Below are positions 7,142 through 14,130 of a stretch of DNA of 16,859 nucleotides, in pieces. Origin of the DNA: an uncultured Flavobacteriales bacterium (GTDB lineage Bacteria > Bacteroidota > Bacteroidia > Flavobacteriales > UBA1820); NCBI GenBank assembly GCA_959608625.1, contig CAUHQV010000046.1, positions 1 through 16,859 of the forward strand. Direction: 5' to 3'. The stretch's first letter is position 1; every line of letters starts with the position of its first letter. Both the position numbers and the translations under genes were made by a program. Under the pieces are notes generated by a model. It did no database searches, was not told the origin of the DNA, and saw nothing but the letters and a program-made list of their open reading frames with translations.

Positions 7142-8797
7142 ATGCCCCTGAAGACCATCGACCCGACCACCACCCGCGCGTGGGAAGAACTCGAAGCCCA
7201 TATAAGCCAGCTGGACGATACCTCCCTGACGGAAATCTTCGCTGCCGATCCCCGCCGGTTTGAAAAATACCATTTGAAGGCCTGCAATATCCTGGTAGAC
7301 TTTTCCAAAAACCTGGTCACGGACGGGACGATGAAACTCCTGTACGAGCTGGCCGAAGAGACCGACGTGAAGGATGCGATCGAAAAAATGTTCACGGGCG
7401 ACAAAATCAACCAGACGGAAGACCGCGCCGTACTCCACACCGCCTTGCGTAACCGCGACAACACACCTGTCTATGTGGACGGAAAAGACGTGATGCCCGA
7501 GGTGAACCGGGTATTGGCCCAGATGAGAGACTTTTCGCAGAAAGTCATTTCCGGACAGTGGAAAGGGTATACCGGGAAAGCCATTACGGATGTGGTGAAC
7601 ATCGGCATCGGCGGTTCCGACCTGGGGCCCTATATGGTATGCGAAGCGCTGAAGCACTACCGTACGCGGCTGAACATGCATTTCGTATCCAACGTGGACG
7701 GTACACATATCGTGGAAACCCTCAAAGGGCTGGATCCGGAAACGACCCTGTTCATCATCGCCTCCAAAACTTTCACCACACAGGAGACGATGACCAACGC
7801 TCATACCGCCAAAGACTGGCTGATGTCTGTCGGAGCCAAACACGAAAACGTGGCCCGGCATTTCGTGGCCCTGTCCACCAACGCGGCGGAAGTGGAAAAA
7901 TTCGGCATCGACACAGCCAACATGTTCGAATTCTGGGACTGGGTCGGCGGGCGGTATTCCCTGTGGAGCGCCATCGGCCTGTCGATAGCCCTTTCGGCCG
8001 GCTTCGACAATTTCGAAAAACTGCTTTCCGGAGCCTTCGAGATGGACAAACATTTCAGGTATACTCCCTTTGAGAAAAATATCCCTGTCACCCTGGCCCT
8101 TATCGGCATCTGGTACACGGACTTTTTCGGCTCGGAGACGGAGGCCATCCTCCCCTACGACCAATACCTGCACCGTTTCGCCGCCTATTTCCAGCAGGGG
8201 AACATGGAATCGAACGGCAAATCGGTCAGCCGCGACGGTCAGCCGCTGGATTACCAGAGCGGCCCGGTGATCTGGGGCGAGCCGGGTACCAACGGGCAGC
8301 ATGCCTTTTACCAGCTCATCCACCAGGGCACCAAACTGATCCCGGCCGATTTCCTGGCCCCGGCCAAAACGCTCAACCCGGTAGGCGACCATCACCTGAA
8401 ACTCCTGTCCAATTTCTTCGCCCAGACCGAGGCGCTGGCTTTCGGAAAAACAGAAGAGGTAGTGGTCGATGAACTGAAAAAAGCCGGGAAAAGCGACGAC
8501 GAGATCGCATTTTTGAAAGAATTCAAAATATTCGACGGCAACCGACCGACCAACTCCATCCTTTTTCCCGCCCTGACACCCGAATCCCTCGGCGCCCTGA
8601 TCGCTATGTACGAGCACAAGATATTCGTGCAAGGGGTCGTCTGGAATATCTTCTCGTTCGACCAGTGGGGCGTGGAACTGGGCAAACAGCTCGCCGGGCG
8701 CATCCTGCCGGAACTCCGCAACGACGAACCTGTCCGCTCGCACGACAGTTCGACCAACGGACTGATAAACGCCTACAAAAAAATGAGAAAGGAATAA
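7142..8797 (+). CDS. pgi: Glucose-6-phosphate isomerase
   Basis: The enzyme interconverts glucose 6-phosphate and fructose 6-phosphate in glycolysis and gluconeogenesis. The 551 residues match the E. coli-type enzyme (549) almost without length change. Seen are NIGIGGSDLGP (153-163), the phosphate-binding SKTFTTQET (209-217), the GGRYSLWSAIGL signature (269-280), Glu356 in NMESNGK, His387 in GTNGQHAF and Lys515 in the GVELGKQ signature near the C-terminus. All catalytic residues are present. The ATG at 7142 follows an A-rich stretch rather than a clear Shine-Dalgarno sequence. The gene is divergent from comF. Fructose 6-phosphate is also the product of GlcNAc breakdown, which would tie in with the GH18 genes that follow, but this link may be chance. 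Confidence 0.97.
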   Translation: MPLKTIDPTTTRAWEELEAHISQLDDTSLTEIFAADPRRFEKYHLKACNILVDFSKNLVTDGTMKLLYELAEETDVKDAIEKMFTGDKINQTEDRAVLHTALRNRDNTPVYVDGKDVMPEVNRVLAQMRDFSQKVISGQWKGYTGKAITDVVNIGIGGSDLGPYMVCEALKHYRTRLNMHFVSNVDGTHIVETLKGLDPETTLFIIASKTFTTQETMTNAHTAKDWLMSVGAKHENVARHFVALSTNAAEVEKFGIDTANMFEFWDWVGGRYSLWSAIGLSIALSAGFDNFEKLLSGAFEMDKHFRYTPFEKNIPVTLALIGIWYTDFFGSETEAILPYDQYLHRFAAYFQQGNMESNGKSVSRDGQPLDYQSGPVIWGEPGTNGQHAFYQLIHQGTKLIPADFLAPAKTLNPVGDHHLKLLSNFFAQTEALAFGKTEEVVVDELKKAGKSDDEIAFLKEFKIFDGNRPTNSILFPALTPESLGALIAMYEHKIFVQGVVWNIFSFDQWGVELGKQLAGRILPELRNDEPVRSHDSSTNGLINAYKKMRKE

Positions 8798-8817
8798 CCC
8801 CGAGGCCATTCCTTTTT
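8788..8817 (+). terminator. Possible weak terminator overlapping the pgi stop
   Basis: AAAGGAAT (8788-8795) pairs with ATTCCTTT (8808-8815), followed by two more T. The stem is AT-rich and includes the last pgi codons. It may reduce rather than stop read-through into the GH18 gene that begins 56 bases after pgi; no clear promoter is seen in that gap. Confidence 0.4.
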
Positions 8818-8853
8818 CCGATACTTTCCTAACAACACAATAGCACAAAAACG

Positions 8854-10173
8854 ATGTTCAGAAAACTTTTTCTGCCCCTGCTGACCTTGGCGGCCGCATC
8901 GGTATTTTTCGCGTCCTGCTCCAAGGACGAAGGGATCACCTCGGTAGAGGTATCCTCCGTTTCTTTCTCGAACCCGGTGTCTACCCTTTCCCAGGGACAG
9001 TCGTACATGCTGTCCGTCAAGGTAATGCCACTGGACGTGAACGAACCCTACACACTGTCTTTCTCCAGTTCCCGGGAAGAAGTCGCAAAAGTAAGCTCCC
9101 AAGGCAACATTTCGGCCCTGGCAATCGGGGAAACGGAGATCAAAGTTTTCGTCCGCGAAAAACCGGAGATCAGCGCCAGTTTCACCCTCGCCGTACGCCC
9201 GGTTTACCTGGCCCCGGAAAACAAAAAATTCCAAAAAGTCGCTTATTTCCCTTCGTACCGCACCCTTACAGCGGAGGGCATCCCGAATTCCAAACTGAAA
9301 ATGGTGGACGTGGCCTGCTTTGCTTTCGCTTCCATCAACGCCGACTACACCCTTACCGTGCAGGAGCCGGCCAAGCTCTCGGCCCTGGTGGCCCGCTGCA
9401 AGACCAACGGGGTAAAAGTCCTGATCAGCCTCAACGGGACCCACAGCACCTACGCAGCCATGACATCCTCCGCCGCATCCCGCGCAACGTTTATCAATTC
9501 GCTCAAAAATATCGTCAACACTTACAAGCTGGACGGTGTGGACAACGACTGGGAATACCCCAAGACCTCCGACAACTCTTCCGCGGGCAATACCGCGCTG
9601 ATGCGGGAACTGAGCATCTGGCTGCACGATCCGGCGGTAAACAAACTGCTCACGATGGCCATTACTCCCGGAAAATACGCCGGATCGATCCGCGACGGCA
9701 TCCAGGACGAATGTTTCAATTATGTGGACTGGTTCAACGTAATGGTGTACGACGATTTTTCGAACGACACCCCGGGCATAAACCACAGCCCTTTCGCCCT
9801 GCTTCAAACGGCATACAACTACTGGATCGGTACCCGGAACCTTCCCCGTTACAAATTCGTGTGCGGCACGCCCGTATACGGGCGCTCGTCGGGTTTGGGC
9901 AAAGGGATCGAAATGAGCTACATCACGATCCTGAACAACGGCGGGAGCCCGGACGCGAACGAGGCGGTCATCACCTCTCCCTCGTATAACGGCGGGGCGG
10001 CTTTTACCATTTACTACAACGGGCGCCCGCTCGTTCGGCAGAAGACACGGTTCTGCATCGACCAGAAACTGGGCGGCATCATGTTCTGGGAGGCCGGGCA
10101 GGACAGCCAGGACGACCGTTCGCTGATAAAAGCGGCTTATGACGAAGTGGGCGGGTACAGCGATATCCGGTAA
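8854..10173 (+). CDS. GH18 family glycosidase, Ig-like-domain surface lipoprotein
   Basis: A predicted secreted hydrolase of GlcNAc-containing polymers (chitinase-like). The 439 residues begin with a lipoprotein signal peptide ending at Cys22 (FFASC). The next residues, SKDE, fit the K-(D/E)2 pattern that sends lipoproteins to the cell surface in some Bacteroidota. Residues about 27-115 look like a bacterial Ig-like (BIG2-type) domain, with SVSFSNPVSTLSQGQ and SSQGNISALAIGETEI. The GH18 barrel follows from about 126, with SLNG (192-195) in place of SxGG, the catalytic DGVDNDWE (227-234; general acid Glu234), NVMVYDD (295-301) and a final-strand Trp412 in GGIMFWE. All DxDxE residues are present; the Asn between the aspartates is unusual. 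It is 56 bases after pgi and ends before a strong terminator. Confidence 0.9.
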   Translation: MFRKLFLPLLTLAAASVFFASCSKDEGITSVEVSSVSFSNPVSTLSQGQSYMLSVKVMPLDVNEPYTLSFSSSREEVAKVSSQGNISALAIGETEIKVFVREKPEISASFTLAVRPVYLAPENKKFQKVAYFPSYRTLTAEGIPNSKLKMVDVACFAFASINADYTLTVQEPAKLSALVARCKTNGVKVLISLNGTHSTYAAMTSSAASRATFINSLKNIVNTYKLDGVDNDWEYPKTSDNSSAGNTALMRELSIWLHDPAVNKLLTMAITPGKYAGSIRDGIQDECFNYVDWFNVMVYDDFSNDTPGINHSPFALLQTAYNYWIGTRNLPRYKFVCGTPVYGRSSGLGKGIEMSYITILNNGGSPDANEAVITSPSYNGGAAFTIYYNGRPLVRQKTRFCIDQKLGGIMFWEAGQDSQDDRSLIKAAYDEVGGYSDIR

Positions 10174-10190
10174 TTGAGAATTTTTTAAGA

Positions 10191-10227
10191 AAAAAGACCC
10201 CGGGATGTAAAAACCGGGGCTTTTTTT
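10191..10227 (+). terminator. Rho-independent terminator between the first and second GH18 genes
   Basis: CCCCGG (10198-10203) pairs with CCGGGG (10214-10219), flanked by an A-rich run upstream and seven T downstream. It lies shortly after the stop of the lipoprotein gene and separates it from the next promoter. Confidence 0.85.
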
Positions 10228-10243
10228 GCGCGTTGCTTTTATT

Positions 10244-10251
10244 TATCTTTG
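10244..10251 (+). promoter_or_regulatory. -7 box of the promoter for the second and third GH18 genes
   Basis: TATCTTTG is an exact TAnnTTTG match, 23 bases before the ATG at 10275. The predicted start is near 10258, so the leader is short (about 17 nt). The nearest TTTG (10225-10228) is only 15 bases upstream, shorter than the usual 19-21, so the -33 element is doubtful. Confidence 0.6.
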
Positions 10252-10274
10252 AGGGTTGCCAATTCCGCTACAAA

Positions 10275-11312
10275 ATGGAAAAACTACTTTCGTTCTTATT
10301 CGGGGCTTTGCTGGCCTTATGCCCGGCGCAACTCCTCGCACAAACATACCCCGCCCCGGAAAACACCGAATTCCGGGTAGTGGGATACATACCGGGATAC
10401 CGGGACATTTCTAAAATACCCGACCACATCCTTCGGGAACTGGATATTGCCTGCTATGCTTTCGCCACTATCGACTCCACGGGCATACCTCGCGCACACG
10501 ACGAAAAACAACTGAAAAAGTTCGTACGCCGCGCCCATAAACTGGGGTTGAAGGTAATGATCAGTTTCAACGGGAAACATACCTTATTCGCCGAAATGGC
10601 CCGCGATCCGGAAAAACGCGCCCGGTTCGTAGCGGAACTCTGGAGGCTGGTCGAAAAATACAAGCTCGCCGGAGTGGACAACGACTGGGAGTTCCCCCGC
10701 ACCACCGACGGAACGGCCGAATCCAATCTGGAATTGATGAAAGACCTCGCCCGCCTGTGCCGCGGGGGAAAGAAACAATACCTGCTCACGATGGCCGTCA
10801 CTTCGGGCCTGTACCCCGGCAACCGGTCGGACGCGATCTCGGACGAACTCATTTCGCTGGTCGACTGGCTCAACGTAATGGTATACGGCAATTTTTCCGA
10901 AACGCGTCCCGGCCAGCACCATTCCCCTTATTCGATGCTGGAGAAAAGCTACGATTATTGGGTGGTGCAGCGGAAAATGAACCCCCGCAAATTCGTGACC
11001 GGACTGCCGGTATACGGGCTGGCCTCGGGCCTGCCGAAAAAAACCTCATCCGCTTCGTACGCCAGTATCCTGCGGCAAAACGGTGCGGACGCCATGGTGC
11101 GGGACACCTCCCTGGTCGTGAACAGCGTGCATACGACCCCCTATCCGGTCTATTACAACGGACTGCCCACTATCTGCCGGAAGGTGGATTTCACGATGGA
11201 CAAAGGGCTGGGCGGCATCATGTTCTGGGAAGTGAGCCAGGATACCGCCGACGGCACATCGCTGATAAAAGCCGCCTGCCGGGCCGCGCGGAAAGAACTG
11301 AAAAACAAATAA
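10275..11312 (+). CDS. GH18 family glycosidase-like protein with altered signature
   Basis: A predicted periplasmic or secreted GH18 protein of 345 residues. The frame extends to a TTG at 10233, but the -7 box at 10244-10251 rules against it, and the ATG at 10275 gives a normal signal peptide (to about LLAQ, residues 20-23). The barrel begins at about 32 (TEFRVVGYIPGYR) and contains SFNG (97-100), AGVDNDWE (132-139; Glu139), NVMVYGN (200-206) and GGIMFWE (313-319). The first Asp of the DxxDxDxE signature is Ala132, and the Asp that normally follows the active-site Tyr is Gly205. The DxDxE triad is intact, so activity is possible but probably altered. It has no Ig-like domain. The next gene, its closest relative, starts seven bases after the stop. 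Confidence 0.87.
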   Translation: MEKLLSFLFGALLALCPAQLLAQTYPAPENTEFRVVGYIPGYRDISKIPDHILRELDIACYAFATIDSTGIPRAHDEKQLKKFVRRAHKLGLKVMISFNGKHTLFAEMARDPEKRARFVAELWRLVEKYKLAGVDNDWEFPRTTDGTAESNLELMKDLARLCRGGKKQYLLTMAVTSGLYPGNRSDAISDELISLVDWLNVMVYGNFSETRPGQHHSPYSMLEKSYDYWVVQRKMNPRKFVTGLPVYGLASGLPKKTSSASYASILRQNGADAMVRDTSLVVNSVHTTPYPVYYNGLPTICRKVDFTMDKGLGGIMFWEVSQDTADGTSLIKAACRAARKELKNK

Positions 11313-11319
11313 TATCCTC

Positions 11320-12375
11320 ATGAAACACCTGCTCTCTTTCTTTTTCATCCTCTGTTTTTTCCTGCCGGCCAAGGCCCAGGATTACCAGGAGTACAAAGCC
11401 CCCGAAAACCGGGACTTCCGCATCATCGGGTACGTCCCTTCCTACCGGGATATTGCGAAAATCCCGGATCACGCCCTCAAACGCCTGGATATAGCCTGTT
11501 ACGCGTTCGCATCCATCGACTCCACGGGTATGCCCCGGGTACGCGATGAAAAACAGCTGAAAAAGTTCGCCCGCCGGGCTCGCAAATTGGGTGTGGATGT
11601 GATGATCAGTTTCAACGGGCGGCACAAATATTACGCCGACATGGTCGCTTCTCCGGCCTCCCGCCAGCGTTTTATCGACGAAATATGGCGGATGGTGCGG
11701 CGGTACAAACTCGCCGGAGTGGACAACGACTGGGAATACCCGATGGGCCGCGACGGCTCGGGAGAGGGGAACCTTTTGCTGATGAAAGAATTCGCCAAGA
11801 AGTGCCGGGAAGGTCGCAAACAATATTACCTCACGGCAGCCATCACTCCCGGCAAATACGTGGGCAACGCCACCGAAGGACTGTCCGACGAGCTATTCGA
11901 CTATATCGACTGGTTCAACGTGATGGTATACGACGATTATTCGGAGACCAAGGAAGCAATGCACCATTCGACCTACGAACTGATGCTGGAAAGCGTCAAT
12001 TACTGGTGCGGCGTACGCGGGCTGCCTCTGTGTAAATTTATAGTCGGTCTTCCGGCCTACGGCGTTCCTTCGGGTATCGTGCGCAGCGGCAATACCCGGG
12101 ATTACAACGGCATCGTCCGCGAGGGCGGCAGCTGTATGGAAGACGTAGCGACGATAACCAGCGTCAAAACCCCCACGCCGTACCCCATCTACTACAACGG
12201 CATAAAGACTATCCGCGCCAAAACGCGCTACGCCCTGGGCAATAAACTGGGCGGTATCATGTTCTGGGAAGTGGCCGGGGACCGGCACGACGACCTGTCA
12301 CTCATCGGGGCCGCTTACGACGAAACCTACGGGAATATCGCCCCCGGCGCCCATAAGGCCAAAAAGAAACGGTAA
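11320..12375 (+). CDS. GH18 family glycosidase-like protein, paralogue of the preceding gene
   Basis: This 351-residue protein aligns with the previous one without gaps through about residue 250, and many stretches are identical (for example KIPDH, DEKQLKKF and LAGVDNDWE). A signal peptide (MKHLLSFFFILCFFLPAKAQ) suggests export to the periplasm or beyond. The signature is AGVDNDWE (132-139; Glu139), again with Ala in place of the first Asp. Unlike its neighbour it keeps the Tyr-Asp pair (Y204, D205 in NVMVYDD). The final-strand Trp is W316. The C-terminus ends in a basic tail (KAKKKR); no type IX secretion domain is seen. It is seven bases after the preceding gene and one base before the next, so the three form an operon. 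The substrate is probably a GlcNAc-containing glycan; this is inference. Confidence 0.87.
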   Translation: MKHLLSFFFILCFFLPAKAQDYQEYKAPENRDFRIIGYVPSYRDIAKIPDHALKRLDIACYAFASIDSTGMPRVRDEKQLKKFARRARKLGVDVMISFNGRHKYYADMVASPASRQRFIDEIWRMVRRYKLAGVDNDWEYPMGRDGSGEGNLLLMKEFAKKCREGRKQYYLTAAITPGKYVGNATEGLSDELFDYIDWFNVMVYDDYSETKEAMHHSTYELMLESVNYWCGVRGLPLCKFIVGLPAYGVPSGIVRSGNTRDYNGIVREGGSCMEDVATITSVKTPTPYPIYYNGIKTIRAKTRYALGNKLGGIMFWEVAGDRHDDLSLIGAAYDETYGNIAPGAHKAKKKR

Positions 12376-12376
12376 G

Positions 12377-12865
12377 ATGGAAAACGTCCGCCTTCTCGAC
12401 ACCCCGGCGGGGCAGGCCGAATGGATCCGTGAGGTTCTCTGCCGCCAGACGGAAGCGCTGGCCGGGGCTGGCTTCACCGACATTGCGTTCATGGTCATCG
12501 GACAGGGAATAGAGACGATGGGGGCGTTTTTAGATAAAAAACCTTTCCGGGCGCCCGGCCAGTCGCACGAACGTTTCGACAAAGCGTTGGCCGAATTGTT
12601 CCCGCCGCGTTACGCCGAACTGAACGGCCGGGGATTCCTGTACCGGAACCTGCGTTCCAGCCTGACACACCTTTCGGTAGGAAGCCCCCACCTGATATTG
12701 TCGCCCGACGGGAAAGAAGGCCGGCATCTGTCGATCAAGGACAAAAAGACCCTCCTGGTGCTTCCGGATCTGCTGGCAGACTATACCGCCGCCTGGGAGA
12801 GGGTCATCGACCTCCTTACGGACGGATCGTTGCGTATAAAACCGCTGGCGTCGAGCCCTAAATAA
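12377..12865 (+). CDS. Unrecognised protein with HEPN-like Rx4H motif
   Basis: No family is recognised with certainty. The 162-residue product has no signal peptide or membrane segment and appears mostly helical. Helices are likely at about 13-30, 34-53, 63-83, 86-99 and 128-148. The fourth holds R93-SSLT-H98, matching the Rx4-6H motif of HEPN domains (often ribonucleases or nucleotide-binding modules), and GQGIETMGAFLDKKPF precedes it. A beta hairpin-like part follows (PHLILSPDGKEGRHLSI). The ATG is one base after the stop of the third GH18 gene, so it is co-transcribed, yet it is cytoplasmic while its neighbours are exported. A housekeeping protein of Bacteroidota that merely shares the transcript is also possible. 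Confidence 0.65.
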   Translation: MENVRLLDTPAGQAEWIREVLCRQTEALAGAGFTDIAFMVIGQGIETMGAFLDKKPFRAPGQSHERFDKALAELFPPRYAELNGRGFLYRNLRSSLTHLSVGSPHLILSPDGKEGRHLSIKDKKTLLVLPDLLADYTAAWERVIDLLTDGSLRIKPLASSPK

Positions 12866-12923
12866 ACCTGAACGGAAAAAATAACCGAAATAAATACGAA
12901 CGATAAATAAAAACAGAAGCGTT

Positions 12924-14024
12924 ATGAAACGAGTATTATCGATCCTCACATTTTTCCTGTGCCTGACGGCTTACGGACAGGCCAATAATATCTCCGAGGA
13001 CACGATCCGCTATGTGGATGCTGTCCAATTTCCCCGGATAGGACAGGTGACCGCCGAAGGGCTGGAATCCCCTTACGACCGGTTGCCGTTGTACTTAAAA
13101 GACTCTATCCGGCAAGAACTGTGGGATCTGGGAAAGAATTCTTCCGGGGTGGCTGTCCGTTTCCGCACGGATTCCAAAAAGATCGCCGCCCGGTGGGAAG
13201 TCCTTAATAACATGTGGATGAACCACATGGCTCCGGCCGGCATCAAAGGTTTGGATTTGTATGCGTGGGAAGGCGGCAAATGGATGTTCGTCGGCTCGGG
13301 CCGGCCCGGACACGCCAAAGGGACTTTTGTGTCGACATTCATTTCCAATACCGACGGACAGATGCGCGAATACATGCTCTATATGCCGCTGTACGACTGC
13401 GCCACCAAAGTGGAGATCGGCGTACTGGGCAAATCCCGCCTGGAAAAGCCGGAACTCGTAACCCCTGTCCGGGAAAAGCCGGTCGTCGTTTATGGGACGA
13501 GTATCACCCAGGGCGGATGCGCCTCGCGCCCGGGCATGTCCTACTCCTCGATCCTTTCCCGCCGGATGAACCGCGAATTCATCAACCTCGGATTTTCGGG
13601 AAACGGGCGCCTGGATTATGAAATAGCCCGCCTGATGGCGCAGGTGGACGCTTCCTGCTACGTACTGGACAACATGGCGAACTGCACCACCCCGATGCTC
13701 GACCGGCTGGAAGGTTTCGTGAAGATCCTGCGGGACGCCCATCCGGATACGCCTATCGTCCTTTTGGGCAATGCCCACTATACATTCGTCCGTTTCAACA
13801 CGGTCAGCGCCAAAGAAGTGAAAGAAAAGGACGCCAGGCTTCTGGAACTTTTCCGGCAGATGTACCGAACGGACAAGAACCTATATTACATTCCCGGAGA
13901 GGATCTCATCGGGCCGGATGACGAAGGCACGGTGGACGGCACGCATTTCACCGACCTGGGATTCATGCGGATGAGCGACAACCTCTATCCGGCCCTGGAA
14001 AGGATCCTGCGTCGTAACCGTTAA
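12924..14024 (+). CDS. Secreted SGNH/GDSL hydrolase with GxDLY domain
   Basis: A predicted exported esterase of 366 residues with a signal peptide (MKRVLSILTFFLCLTAYGQA). The N-terminal beta domain contains KGLDLYAWEGGKW (108-120), the GxDLY motif. The catalytic domain has GTSITQGGCASRPG (191-204; nucleophile Ser193), the oxyanion Gly/Asn region in GFSGNGRLD (223-231), DNMANC (249-254) and the C-terminal DGTH (338-341) with catalytic Asp and His. Such enzymes remove acyl groups, often acetyl, from carbohydrates or other esters; the substrate cannot be read from the sequence. It lies 58 bases after the HEPN-like gene, in a gap with no TAnnTTTG box or strong terminator, so it may be part of the GH18 transcript. 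Together the enzymes could trim an acylated GlcNAc-containing glycan. Confidence 0.9.
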   Translation: MKRVLSILTFFLCLTAYGQANNISEDTIRYVDAVQFPRIGQVTAEGLESPYDRLPLYLKDSIRQELWDLGKNSSGVAVRFRTDSKKIAARWEVLNNMWMNHMAPAGIKGLDLYAWEGGKWMFVGSGRPGHAKGTFVSTFISNTDGQMREYMLYMPLYDCATKVEIGVLGKSRLEKPELVTPVREKPVVVYGTSITQGGCASRPGMSYSSILSRRMNREFINLGFSGNGRLDYEIARLMAQVDASCYVLDNMANCTTPMLDRLEGFVKILRDAHPDTPIVLLGNAHYTFVRFNTVSAKEVKEKDARLLELFRQMYRTDKNLYYIPGEDLIGPDDEGTVDGTHFTDLGFMRMSDNLYPALERILRRNR

Positions 14025-14025
14025 A

Positions 14026-14086
14026 TCCCCGTTCCTAGTTTTAACTATCGCAGGCAAGGCCGTTCAGGGGAGATTTTCTATTTTTA
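14026..14086 (+). terminator. Possible structured terminator between the SGNH gene and rpoN
   Basis: CCCC (14027-14030) can pair with GGGG (14067-14070), enclosing a TAGTT/AACTA hairpin (14036-14047) and a GGC/GCC pairing, and TTTTCTATTTTT follows. The outer stem is short for the size of its loop, so this could equally be unstructured. No exact TAnnTTTG box is found before rpoN; the nearest is TATTTTTA at about 14079-14086. Confidence 0.3.
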
Positions 14087-14130
14087 CTCCTAATTATATA
14101 TCCGATATCGAGAGGACCCTATAAAAGGCA

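Noticed and set aside
7100..8848. Open frame of 582 codons on the minus strand opposite pgi
   Set aside because: It lies wholly opposite a gene with every catalytic residue of glucose-6-phosphate isomerase. Its His/Gly/Phe-rich translation resembles no family and reflects the GC-rich third codon positions of pgi.
8773..9807. Open frame of 344 codons on the minus strand opposite the first GH18 gene
   Set aside because: It spans the end of pgi, the gap and the GH18 lipoprotein gene with no domain or signal of its own; it is a composition shadow.
12377..12865. A toxin-antitoxin pair with the HEPN-like protein as toxin
   Set aside because: The adjacent genes encode exported hydrolases; no small nucleotidyltransferase or other antitoxin-like gene is next to it.
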